A DNA stretch of 15,208 bases, taken from contig JAABTE010000025.1 of the NCBI GenBank assembly GCA_011390035.1, positions 1-15,208 on the forward strand, written 5' to 3'. Below, piece after piece: positions 5,770 through 12,810 of this stretch (position 1 is its first letter; every line of letters begins with the position of its first letter). The DNA comes from Desulfobacteraceae bacterium (GTDB lineage: Bacteria; Desulfobacterota; Desulfobacteria; Desulfobacterales; JAABSP01). The notes beneath the pieces are model-generated. The model did not search any database, was not told where the DNA came from, and saw only the letters and a program-made list of their open reading frames with translations. The position numbers and the translations under genes are program-made.

Positions 5770-7857
5770 TTACGCCACGTTCTTCTTGTCTTCTGCCGCC
5801 TTCTTCGCAAGCTCTTCGGCCACGGACCTGGGCACCTGCTTGTAGGCGGCGAACTCCATGGTGAACTGGGCCTTGCCCTGGGTGGAGGAGCGCAAAACAG
5901 TGGAATATCCGAACATTTCGGCAAGGGGGACCTGGGCCTCGATGACGCACATAGGCCCCTCCTCCTGGGTGCCCAGGATGATGCCCCGGCGCTGATTCAG
6001 GGTGCCCATCACCGAGCCCTGGAACTCGGTGGGGGTTTCCGCCACCACCTTCATGATAGGCTCTAGCACCACCGGGCTGGCCCTGCGGTAAGCCTCCTTG
6101 AAGGCGCCCCGGGCCGCGGCCTGGAAAGCCATGTCCGACGAGTCTACGGAGTGGGATGCGCCGTCGTTGATGGCCACCTTGACGCCGTTGACCGGAAAGC
6201 CCATGAGCGGCCCCTTCTTCATGCAACTGGCAAAGCCCTTTTCGCAGGCCGGGATGAACTGGGTGGGAATGGACCCGCCCACCACCTTGTTGTCGAAGAT
6301 GAACTCGGCCTCGTCGGTGGGCTCCATGTAGCCGGCAACACGGCCGTACTGGCCCGAGCCGCCCGTCTGCTTCTTATGGGTGTAGTTGAAGTCGGAGCGG
6401 GCGGTGATGGTCTCGCGGTAGGCCACCTGGGGCACGCCGGCGGTCACCTCCGCCTTGTATTCGCGCCGCATACGCTCCAGATAGACCTCAAGGTGCAGCT
6501 CGCCCATGCCGGACAGGATGGTCTCTCCCGTCTCATCGTTGACGAAGGTGCGCAGGGTGGGGTCCTCCTTGGTGAACCGGTTCAAGGCCTTGGACATGTT
6601 CATCTGGGCCTTGTTGTCCTTGGGCACGATGGCAAGGGAGATCACCGGCTCGGGCACGAACATGGATGTCATTGTCAGGTTCGTGTTTTCGCTGACAAAG
6701 GTATCCCCCGAGGCGCAGTCCACGCCGAAGATGGCGCCGATGAAGCCGGCGGGGATCTTGTCTATCTCCTCCATCTGGTTGGCGTGCATCCGCACCAGTC
6801 GGCCCACCTTCAGCTTCTTGCCGGTGCGCACATTATAAATGGTATCGCCCTTTGCCATGGCGCCCTGATACACCCGCAGGTAGGTGAGCTGGCCATAGGG
6901 GCCGTCCTCCAGCTTGAAGGCCAGGGAGACCAGGGGCGCCGCAGTGTCCGAGGACAGGGTCACTTCCGTTTCGCCCTCGGTCATGTCCATGGCCGTGTTG
7001 GTCACCTCGCTGGGGCACGGCAAAAAGCGGGTGACGCCGTCCAGCAAGGGCTGCACGCCCTTGTTCTTATAGGCCGACCCCACGAACACCGGTGTCAGGC
7101 CCCGCGCCAGGGTCCCTTTTTTCACCGCGTCATGGATCATCTCGCCGGTGACGGGCCGCTCCTCCAGGATGGCGTCGGTCAACTCCTCGGAGAATGCGGA
7201 GGCCACGTCGATCAACTCCTCGCGCAGGGCGGCGGCCTCGGCCATCAAGGCCTCGGGAATGGCCTCTTCCCGCACGTTCTCGCCGTTGTCGCCGTCGAAA
7301 TAATAAGCCCGCATGGTCACCAGATCCACCACGCCCGAAAAATCGGCCTCCAGGCCGATGGGCATCTGGATGGCAACCGCGTTGTGGCCCAGCTTGTCCC
7401 GGAGCTGGCCGATCACCCGCGGGGGGTTGGCCCCGGACCGGTCGCACTTGTTTATGAACGCGATGCACGGCACCTTGTAGCGCTTCATCTGCTGATCCAC
7501 GGTGATGGACTGGGACTGCACCCCGCCCACCGAGCATAGCACCAGCACCGCCCCATCCAGCACCCGCAGGGCCCGCTCCACCTCGATGGTGAAGTCCACA
7601 TGCCCCGGCGTGTCAATGATGTTGATCTCATGGCCTTTCCATTCGCAGAAGGTGGCCGCGGAGGCGATGGTGATGCCCCGCTCCTTTTCCAGCTCCATGG
7701 AGTCCATTGTGGCGCCGACGCCGTCCTTGCCCTTCACGTCATGGATGGCGTGGATGCGCTTGGTATAAAACAAGATCCGCTCCGTGAGCGTGGTCTTGCC
7801 GGAATCGATGTGGGCGCTGATGCCGATGTTTCTGACCTTCTTGATATCGCTGATCAT
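5770..7857 (-). CDS. fusA: Elongation factor G, spdEFG1/mtEFG1 type
   Basis: 695 residues, full length. This GTPase drives translocation of tRNA and mRNA through the ribosome. Motifs: AHIDSGKT (15-22), switch I RGITI (60-64), DTPGH (82-86) and NKCD (136-139), followed by domains II-V. Domain IV carries the GGSGQYG loop and NDGASHSVDSSDMAF, and domain V carries the EMFGYSTVLRSSTQGKAQFTMEF block. Wording such as GKDGVGATMDSMELEKERGITI and VLCSVGGVQSQSITVDQQMKRY matches the clade shared by spirochaetes, planctomycetes, deltaproteobacteria and mitochondrial EFG1, not the standard str-operon EF-G. In that clade EFG1 keeps translocation while a second paralogue handles recycling (known for the family). 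Here it stands outside a ribosomal operon, with its own promoter and leader terminator and with an ATPase gene downstream. The ribosome site is AGGGAG, 10 nt from ATG 7857. Confidence 0.96.
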   Translation of the reverse strand: MISDIKKVRNIGISAHIDSGKTTLTERILFYTKRIHAIHDVKGKDGVGATMDSMELEKERGITIASAATFCEWKGHEINIIDTPGHVDFTIEVERALRVLDGAVLVLCSVGGVQSQSITVDQQMKRYKVPCIAFINKCDRSGANPPRVIGQLRDKLGHNAVAIQMPIGLEADFSGVVDLVTMRAYYFDGDNGENVREEAIPEALMAEAAALREELIDVASAFSEELTDAILEERPVTGEMIHDAVKKGTLARGLTPVFVGSAYKNKGVQPLLDGVTRFLPCPSEVTNTAMDMTEGETEVTLSSDTAAPLVSLAFKLEDGPYGQLTYLRVYQGAMAKGDTIYNVRTGKKLKVGRLVRMHANQMEEIDKIPAGFIGAIFGVDCASGDTFVSENTNLTMTSMFVPEPVISLAIVPKDNKAQMNMSKALNRFTKEDPTLRTFVNDETGETILSGMGELHLEVYLERMRREYKAEVTAGVPQVAYRETITARSDFNYTHKKQTGGSGQYGRVAGYMEPTDEAEFIFDNKVVGGSIPTQFIPACEKGFASCMKKGPLMGFPVNGVKVAINDGASHSVDSSDMAFQAAARGAFKEAYRRASPVVLEPIMKVVAETPTEFQGSVMGTLNQRRGIILGTQEEGPMCVIEAQVPLAEMFGYSTVLRSSTQGKAQFTMEFAAYKQVPRSVAEELAKKAAEDKKNVA

Positions 7858-7913
7858 GATATCCGTGCTCCCTTTCCTGACCTTTCCTTCGACCTTATGC
7901 GTGAAAGTGGTTT

Positions 7914-7955
7914 AAAAAAAAATCCCTCATCCGGAGGCGGTCTCCGATGGGGGAT
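7914..7955 (-). terminator. Intrinsic terminator or attenuator in the EF-G leader
   Basis: Read on the minus strand, a 14-pair stem (one mismatch, one bulged base; arms 7955-7942 and 7936-7922) with a 5-nt loop is followed directly by a run of nine T (7922-7914). This is a standard Rho-independent terminator. It lies between the EF-G promoter and the EF-G start codon, on the same strand. It would end a transcript of about 65 nt unless antitermination occurs. Confidence 0.8.
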
Positions 7956-7957
7956 CG

Positions 7958-7974
7958 TATAGCAATACGCTATA
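7958..7974 (-). other. Leader hairpin upstream of the EF-G attenuator
   Basis: TATAGC, 5 nt, GCTATA forms a 6-bp stem at the very 5' end of the predicted EF-G transcript and ends 2 nt before the terminator stem begins. It could stack on the terminator, protect the RNA end, or be a binding site. It does not overlap the terminator arms, so it is not an obvious antiterminator. Confidence 0.45.
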
Positions 7975-7984
7975 TAACCTTAGT

Positions 7985-8013
7985 ATATTAGCGCCGGCGC
8001 AATGGCTTGTCAA
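7985..8013 (-). promoter_or_regulatory. Sigma70-type promoter of EF-G
   Basis: TTGACA (8013-8008), a 17-nt spacer, then TAATAT (7990-7985). The transcript is expected to start near 7978. An inverted repeat AAGCAT/ATGCTT (8012-8017 and 8034-8039) touches the -35 and could be a regulator site, though its 16-nt spacing makes that a weak call. Confidence 0.75.
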
Positions 8014-8080
8014 GCATTTTTTGCGGCGAGCAGATGCTTCAGGAAGGATTTTTCCCGGTTGCGCAAACATCTTCTTTGAA

Positions 8081-8467
8081 TCAATGACACCCTCCCCCGC
8101 CGCCGCACCCGCACCCGCACTCGGTCATGCCGGCCATGGCACGCACCACCTCCCGGCTGTCGGACGGACCAACTTGCTTCACCTGGGCCTTTAAATAAAA
8201 GTCACCGCCACCGGCAGCCACCGGGATGCCGCAGACCAGATGACCGAACAGCTCGTTCATTCTCCCGCGCTCCACCCGCATGACAACCTCGTCGCCCTCC
8301 CGCTTGTCCGCCAATTCCAGCTCAAAGGGGGTCAGGCCCTCGATGCCGATGCCGAAGATGAATTCCATGGGATCGCTGGCGTCGGCGGCCCGAGCGGCCT
8401 CGGCGGTTTCGCCGGCGGCCAGGGCGAGGGATATTTTTGACAGGTTCGTGATCGCGTTGGCTTCCAT
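8081..8467 (-). CDS. Short FKBP/SlyD-like protein with Cys/His-rich tail
   Basis: 128 residues. The block FIFGIGIEGLTPFELELADKREGDEV (about 36-61) matches the FKBP/SlyD core, where the chain enters the isomerase pocket before a GD turn. A C-terminal strand FYLKAQVKQVG (90-100) follows. The usual SlyD insert-in-flap chaperone domain is short or missing. The tail TECGCGCGGGGGCH (115-128) has four Cys and one His and probably binds metal, as the SlyD tail does for nickel. ATG start at 8467 with AAAGGAG just upstream; a longer frame to 8620 has no such support. Peptidyl-prolyl isomerase activity is plausible but not certain because the core is reduced. A metallochaperone-like role is an alternative. 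It lies upstream of EF-G on the same strand, with separate promoters. Confidence 0.8.
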   Translation of the reverse strand: MEANAITNLSKISLALAAGETAEAARAADASDPMEFIFGIGIEGLTPFELELADKREGDEVVMRVERGRMNELFGHLVCGIPVAAGGGDFYLKAQVKQVGPSDSREVVRAMAGMTECGCGCGGGGGCH

Positions 8468-8498
8468 TATATAGCTCCTTTTATCGCATGGATATGAC

Positions 8499-8529
8499 AA
8501 AAAAGGCCGGGGCCGCAAGGGCGTCGGCC
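8499..8529 (-). terminator. Terminator-like hairpin in the FKBP-like gene leader
   Basis: On the minus strand GGCCG (8529-8525) pairs with CGGCC (8509-8505) and a further short inner pairing is possible; six T follow at once (8504-8499). It precedes the start codon of the same-strand gene by 31 nt. A competing stem GCCG-TTTT-CGGC (8538-8527) shares three bases of the terminator's left arm, so the two structures cannot form together. Confidence 0.5.
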
Positions 8530-8544
8530 GAAAACGGCTAAAAT

Positions 8545-8574
8545 GTAATATGACAATGCCCGCCGGCATTGCAA
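8545..8574 (-). promoter_or_regulatory. Candidate promoter of the FKBP-like gene with embedded palindrome
   Basis: TTGCAA (8574-8569), an 18-nt spacer, then TATTAC (8550-8545). The spacer holds an inverted repeat CAATGCC, 4 nt, GGCATTG (8554-8571), positioned like an operator between the hexamers. Both hexamers match four of six consensus positions, so the promoter is moderate. Confidence 0.45.
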
Positions 8575-8710
8575 GCGCCCATACCCATTCCCGCCCCGAA
8601 ATATACCCGTTTCTGCCCATTCATGCCGCCGCGAAAAATGCGTAACGTATTCACAGACAAGGATCTTTTAATGGCCCAACGCATCGGGTCAAACCTAAAG
8701 GAGGTTTTTC

Positions 8711-9283
8711 ATGGCGATTTATAACGCAGGATCCGAAACCGATCGATATGGAACGGAAAAGAACGCCCCACCGAGGGGTCATGCCGAAGCCCCGGAGCGC
8801 ACGATGGCCACAGATGAGCCGGATCGTCAGGGCTTTACACCCAACCCCGGCTTGACCGGGACCAGCGGCGCAGCGGGCGACGGAAACGGCGGAGCGCGGA
8901 CCAGTTTTCATCAGGAGGCCGAGCAATTGCGCGATAAGGCGTGGGAAAAGGGCGCCGAGTTCAAGGAGCGCGGGCGCCGGAAGGCGGAGGGCATTCTGAC
9001 CGGCGGAAAGGAAAAGCTGGCCCAGGGGCTGGAAAACAGCGCCGAGGCCTTCCGCAAGATGGGCGATCATTTCCGAGACACCCGGCACGCGCCCATGGGC
9101 GATTACGCCTTTCGCGTTTCGGACGGGTTCGACAAGGCGTCGGATTATCTGAGCGAACGGAGCGTCAAGGATATTTCCCGGGACATGGAGACAAAGGCCC
9201 GGCGACAGCCGCTGCTGGTGATCGGTGGCGCTTTTTTGATGGGACTGGTCGCGGCGCGATTCATCAAATCGTCGCGGGATTAA
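8711..9283 (+). CDS. DUF883-like (YqjD/ElaB-type) membrane-anchored protein
   Basis: 190 residues. A hydrophilic, Gly-rich N-terminus (1-65) is followed by a long amphipathic helical region (66-165) rich in Lys, Glu and Ala. A single C-terminal membrane helix (about 167-185) ends in a short basic tail. This is the layout of DUF883 proteins such as E. coli YqjD, inner-membrane proteins that bind ribosomes in stationary phase (family knowledge). ATG start at 8711 with AAAGGAGG 6 nt upstream. It is first in a three-gene operon with a DUF1469 and a DUF3618 gene. The promoter is not clear in the 243-bp divergent gap; a weak TTCATG-17-TAACGT pairing upstream does not convince me. Confidence 0.8.
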   Translation: MAIYNAGSETDRYGTEKNAPPRGHAEAPERTMATDEPDRQGFTPNPGLTGTSGAAGDGNGGARTSFHQEAEQLRDKAWEKGAEFKERGRRKAEGILTGGKEKLAQGLENSAEAFRKMGDHFRDTRHAPMGDYAFRVSDGFDKASDYLSERSVKDISRDMETKARRQPLLVIGGAFLMGLVAARFIKSSRD

Positions 9284-9296
9284 AAAGGAGCATGGC

Positions 9297-9695
9297 ATGG
9301 CGATTGAAATGAAACGAAAAGAGGACCGCTCTCTCGGAGATCTTTTCTCCGATCTTTCCGGCGAGGTGGCGACCCTTGCGCGCAAGGAGGTCGATCTGGC
9401 CAGAACCGAAATGCGCATCAGCGCATCGCGGCTGGTTCAACCGGCACTGCTTGTCGGAGCGGGGGCGGCGATTGTGTTCGCCGGCTTTCTGACGCTGTTG
9501 GCGGCGGCGGTGTTCGGGCTGGCTTTCTGGCTGACCTTATGGGGCGCGGCCCTGGCTGTGGGGCTGTTCACCGCCGCTGTCGGGGGCGGTCTGGCCTTCG
9601 AGGGCATCGGCCGCGTTCGGCGGGCCCGACTGAAACCGCAGCAGACAATCAACACGATCCGGGAGAACAAGACATGGTTGAGGGAACTAAAGTAG
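9297..9695 (+). CDS. DUF1469 / holin-X family membrane protein (YqjE-like)
   Basis: 132 residues. An N-terminal amphipathic segment (SLGDLFSDLSGEVATLARKEVDLARTEM, 12-39) is followed by two membrane helices (about 47-75 and 78-103) and a basic C-terminal tail (IGRVRRARLKPQQTINTIRENKTW). This is the family pattern of Phage_holin_3_6, also called DUF1469; chromosomal members such as E. coli YqjE are not phage lysis proteins. ATG start at 9297 with AAGGAG 6 nt upstream, 13 nt after the previous stop. Its last 22 nt overlap the next gene, so the two are probably translated together. The function is unknown; an envelope-stress role is inferred from the family. Confidence 0.88.
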   Translation: MAIEMKRKEDRSLGDLFSDLSGEVATLARKEVDLARTEMRISASRLVQPALLVGAGAAIVFAGFLTLLAAAVFGLAFWLTLWGAALAVGLFTAAVGGGLAFEGIGRVRRARLKPQQTINTIRENKTWLRELK

Positions 9696-10774
9696 AAAAG
9701 GTGAAAATGGCGCCCACGGCAACCGTCGCCGGCGTGACGTCTGAAACCAATATGGTGGCAACGATTGCCGGGGACGCGACACCCGTATCCGACAGATCCG
9801 CATCGGTGAAAACGACCCGCGCGCCGGGAGACATGGCCGTGGCGGGCGCGTCTTTAAAAGATCGCGTGGGGGATAGGATGCCCGGGGAATCGGCCGGAAA
9901 AGCGGCCGAAGAGGACCGTGAACTGGCCATGATCCGGGCGGAAATCGCCCAGGCGCGCATGGAAACCCGGGAAACGGTCAATGCCATCCAGCACCAGCTT
10001 GCGCCCGAGCGCATCGCCGCCCTCGCGGCGGAAAAGGTGCGGGAAATGACCATGGACAAGGCCAGAAGCATGACGCAATCCGCTGAAACCCGGATTCGGG
10101 AGATGGGAGAAACCATGTACGATACTATTCGAGACAATCTGATACCGACGGTCATGATCACCGCCGGCGTGGCGTGGCTGATCAAGGAGAGCCGGGAGAC
10201 GAACGGAAAATCCCACGATTGGAAAGCGTCGCCGGATCATCCCGCCTACAGCTATCCGGAATTTCATGAGTGGCAAGACGCGCCGGACGATCAGTTCCGC
10301 CCCCGCAACGCGTACCCGGGGGAGCCGATTCCGCCGGGCGAGCGGATGGGGGATGGAAGGGGCCATGGGACGGACGAGAAGTCCTCGCTGGATTTTTCCA
10401 GGGCAGGTGAAGCCATGGCGTCGGCGGCGTCGTTTGCAAGGGACAAGTCCGGCGATCTTGGGCGGCAGGTCCGGCGCGGGTATCGCGGCGCCCGGCGCGG
10501 CTTCTTCGATCAGCTTCAGGATAATCCGCTGGCGGTGGCCGGCGTGGCCATGATCGCCGGCGCTCTGCTGGGGCTGAGCGTGCCGGAGACCCACCAGGAG
10601 GAGGAATGGATGGGCCCCTACCGGGATCGGATGATGGAAGCGGCCGAGGAGCGGGGCCGGGACACCCTGAGGCGGGCCGAATCCGTGGCCAGTCATGCCG
10701 CCCGCGCCGCCTATGATACGGCGCGGGAGGACGTCCGGGATCAGGGTCTGGCGCCGGGAGCGGCGATGGCCTAG
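9674..10774 (+). CDS. DUF3618 protein with DUF883-like C-terminal half
   Basis: 366 residues from ATG 9674, chosen because GGGAGA lies just upstream and the frame before it lies inside the DUF1469 gene. Residues 1-80 are low in complexity. Residues 83-135 form the DUF3618 segment (IRAEIAQARMETRETVNAIQHQLAPERI). A first membrane helix lies near 156-170. Residues 175-235 are a polar Pro/Asp/Gly-rich stretch. A second hydrophobic helix (about 285-303, NPLAVAGVAMIAGALLGLSVPET) is followed by a charged helical tail, as in DUF883-type proteins. It is the third gene of the envelope-associated operon. It may be a peripheral membrane organiser; the molecular role is unknown. Confidence 0.85.
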   Translation: MVEGTKVEKVKMAPTATVAGVTSETNMVATIAGDATPVSDRSASVKTTRAPGDMAVAGASLKDRVGDRMPGESAGKAAEEDRELAMIRAEIAQARMETRETVNAIQHQLAPERIAALAAEKVREMTMDKARSMTQSAETRIREMGETMYDTIRDNLIPTVMITAGVAWLIKESRETNGKSHDWKASPDHPAYSYPEFHEWQDAPDDQFRPRNAYPGEPIPPGERMGDGRGHGTDEKSSLDFSRAGEAMASAASFARDKSGDLGRQVRRGYRGARRGFFDQLQDNPLAVAGVAMIAGALLGLSVPETHQEEEWMGPYRDRMMEAAEERGRDTLRRAESVASHAARAAYDTAREDVRDQGLAPGAAMA

Positions 10775-10797
10775 CCGGTCCGACGGCCGCGCCGGCC

Positions 10798-12810
10798 CTA
10801 CGGCGTTCTCTCCGGCGTTCTCTCCGGCGTTCCCTCCGACGTTTCCTCCGACGTTCCCTCCGGCGTTCCCTCCGGGGCAACGCCGGCAAGGGCGGCCCGC
10901 GCGGCCAGGGCCAGCTCCCGCTTGGCCAGGGGCTTTCGTATCACGCCCCTGGCCCCGGCCCTTCTGGCCCGCTCCTCGCCGGCCGGATCGCTGAATCCGG
11001 TGCAGATGAGCACGGGCATATGGGGGCGCAGGGCCACCACCTCGCGGGTCAGATCCACGCCGGTGAGGCCCGGCATGGTCATGTCCGACAGCACCAGGTC
11101 GAAATCGTCCGGGCCGGCGCGGAAGCGCTCCAGGGCGGCGAGGCTGTCGGCAAAGGGGGTGACAGCGTATCCCAGCCGCTCCATCAGCAGCCGCTCGATG
11201 CCCAAAGCGTTCTCGTCGTCATCCACCATCAGCACCCGCTCGGTGCCTGTCGGGGCCGGCGCCGGGGGGGCGGCGCGGCGCTCGGAAGCGTCCCTGCCGA
11301 TGACGGGCAGATAGAGGTTGAAGGTGGCGCCCACGCCCGGCTCGCTGTACACCTTCACGGCGCCGTTGAAGCGCTTGATGATGCCGTGGACCACCGACAG
11401 GCCCAGGCCGCTGCCCTCGCCCACCTTTCGGGTGGTGAAGTAGGGCTCGAAAATGCGGGCAATCACCATGGGCGTCATGCCCGCGCCCGTGTCGCTCACC
11501 GTCATCTTCAGGTAGGGGCCGGGGGGGATGTCATCAAACTGGAGGTGGTCATCGGCCGTCAGCACCACCTCCGACAGGAAAACCGACAGCGTCCCGCCCG
11601 CCTCCCCCATGGCATGGCGGGCGTTGACGCACAGGTTGACGATCACCTGGTAGATCTGTGTGGGATCGGCCATCACCCGCCCGGCCGCCTCGTCGATATG
11701 CATGTTCATGCGTATGGTGGTCGGAAAGGAGGCCCGCAGAAACCGGAGCGCCTCCTTCAAGATCGGACCCACCAGGATCGGCCGGGCCGCCTGCTCCTCC
11801 TTGCGGCTGAAGGTGAGGATCTGCCGGACCAGATCCCGAGCCCGCCGGCCGGCGATGTGGATCTGCCGGACGCAGTCCCGCAGGCCTTCGTTTTCCCCGG
11901 CCTCGTCCATGGCGATTTCGGCGTAGCCCAGAATGGGGCTGAGGATATTGTTGAAATCGTGGGCAATGCCGCCGGCCAGCCGGCCGATGGCCTCCATCTT
12001 CTGGGCCTGGCGCAGCAGGTTCTCCAGCCGCCGGTTTTCCGCCCGGGCCGCCTCGGCCTCGGTCATGTCCTTGCTCACCCCACGAAAACCGATGGCGCCG
12101 CCGGCATCATCCCTGATCGGGATGCCGCTGGTCAGATGGGGCGCCAGCCGATCGCCGGCGATAAAATCGAATGCCAGATCCATGAAGGGCCGACCGTCGG
12201 CCGCCGCCCCGGCGAACCGCTGCCGCACTCTTTCTGCGTCGGCGGGGGCGATCAATTCAAACAGGGATTGGCCCACCATCTCCCCGGGGGACCTGCCGAG
12301 TACCTCAGCCACCCGACCGGAGACGTAGGCGCAGCGGCCATCGGCGTCCGTCTCCCAGATCCAGTCGGCCATGCTGTGGCTGATGTCCCGGAAGCGCCGC
12401 TCGCTTTCGGTCAGCAGGCGCTTCATCCGGCTGGCCTCAAGGGCCTTTGCGATCACCAGCCGGACCTCCTCTTCCTTCCACGGCTTTCTGAAATAGTAAA
12501 AGATCTTTCCCCTGTTGATGGCGTCGATCACCGCCTCGATGTCGCTGTATCCGGTCAGCAGCATCCGGATGGCGTCGGGATAACGGGGAAGAATCCGCTG
12601 GAAAAAGTCCACCCCCGTCTCTTTTGACATCCGCTGATCCGCGATGATCACGTCCACGGCATGTTCCGCCAGCAGGCTGTCGGCCTCCTCGGTGGATTCT
12701 GCCAGCAGGATCTCGTAAAAGGAGCGGAACATGTATTTGAAGCCGATCAGGTTCGGCTTCTCGTCATCGATGTACAGCACCCTTGGTCTTTCTTCCAGCG
12801 CGTTGCTCAT
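10798..12810 (-). CDS. Hybrid histidine kinase REC-PAS-HisKA-HATPase-REC
   Basis: 670 residues. The N-terminal receiver (8-125, RpfG-like) has phosphoacceptor Asp58 and Lys109. A PAS domain spans about 135-255. The dimerisation domain carries the H-box GGIAHDFNN with His284. The ATPase domain has an N-box (VNLCVNARHAM, 391-401), G1 DTGAGM (440-445), F-box FEPYFTT (454-460) and G2 GSGLGL (466-471). The C-terminal receiver (525-640) has Asp576 and Lys626. No membrane segment is seen, so it is cytoplasmic and takes input from another phosphotransfer protein and the PAS ligand. The last 24 residues (647-670) are six tetrapeptide repeats encoded by a 12-bp minisatellite. The start overlaps the upstream kinase stop by ATGA, so translation is coupled. 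Confidence 0.95.
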   Translation of the reverse strand: MSNALEERPRVLYIDDEKPNLIGFKYMFRSFYEILLAESTEEADSLLAEHAVDVIIADQRMSKETGVDFFQRILPRYPDAIRMLLTGYSDIEAVIDAINRGKIFYYFRKPWKEEEVRLVIAKALEASRMKRLLTESERRFRDISHSMADWIWETDADGRCAYVSGRVAEVLGRSPGEMVGQSLFELIAPADAERVRQRFAGAAADGRPFMDLAFDFIAGDRLAPHLTSGIPIRDDAGGAIGFRGVSKDMTEAEAARAENRRLENLLRQAQKMEAIGRLAGGIAHDFNNILSPILGYAEIAMDEAGENEGLRDCVRQIHIAGRRARDLVRQILTFSRKEEQAARPILVGPILKEALRFLRASFPTTIRMNMHIDEAAGRVMADPTQIYQVIVNLCVNARHAMGEAGGTLSVFLSEVVLTADDHLQFDDIPPGPYLKMTVSDTGAGMTPMVIARIFEPYFTTRKVGEGSGLGLSVVHGIIKRFNGAVKVYSEPGVGATFNLYLPVIGRDASERRAAPPAPAPTGTERVLMVDDDENALGIERLLMERLGYAVTPFADSLAALERFRAGPDDFDLVLSDMTMPGLTGVDLTREVVALRPHMPVLICTGFSDPAGEERARRAGARGVIRKPLAKRELALAARAALAGVAPEGTPEGTSEETSEGTPERTPERTP
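10801..10872 (-). repeat. 12-bp minisatellite, six in-frame copies at the kinase C-terminus
   Basis: Six consecutive 12-bp units (plus-strand form CGGCGTTCCCTC with one to three substitutions each) run from the codon before the stop back into the gene. Each encodes one tetrapeptide: EGTP, EGTS, EETS, EGTP, ERTP, ERTP. Copy number can change in steps of four residues without a frameshift, so this tail may vary between strains. Confidence 0.9.

Noticed and set aside
5730..5924. Upstream extension of the ATPase frame into EF-G
   Set aside because: It would overlap EF-G coding sequence, and the ATG at 5729 has a proper AAAGGAG site.
6151..7539. 462-codon open frame on the plus strand opposite EF-G
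   Set aside because: It is antisense to a full-length, motif-complete EF-G. Long open antisense frames are common in GC-rich genes, and the translation has no recognisable domain.
8468..8620. Upstream extension of the FKBP-like frame to ATG 8620
   Set aside because: It would run through the candidate promoter and terminator hairpin. ATG 8467 has an AAAGGAG site and the extension has no family match.
8651..9418. 255-codon minus-strand frame opposite the DUF883-like gene
   Set aside because: It is antisense to a gene with a good ribosome site and a recognisable C-terminal membrane anchor.
9297..9695. Prophage remnant suggested by the 'holin' family name
   Set aside because: No other phage gene is nearby. 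Chromosomal DUF1469 proteins beside DUF883 genes are ordinary and not lytic.
10774..10796. GCCGG/CCGGC inverted repeat between the DUF3618 and kinase genes as a terminator
   Set aside because: The stem is only 5 bp with a long loop and no U-tract on either strand.
11020..12627. 535-codon open frame on the plus strand opposite the hybrid kinase
   Set aside because: It is a shadow of the kinase gene, with His/Gly/Ala-biased composition and no family motif.
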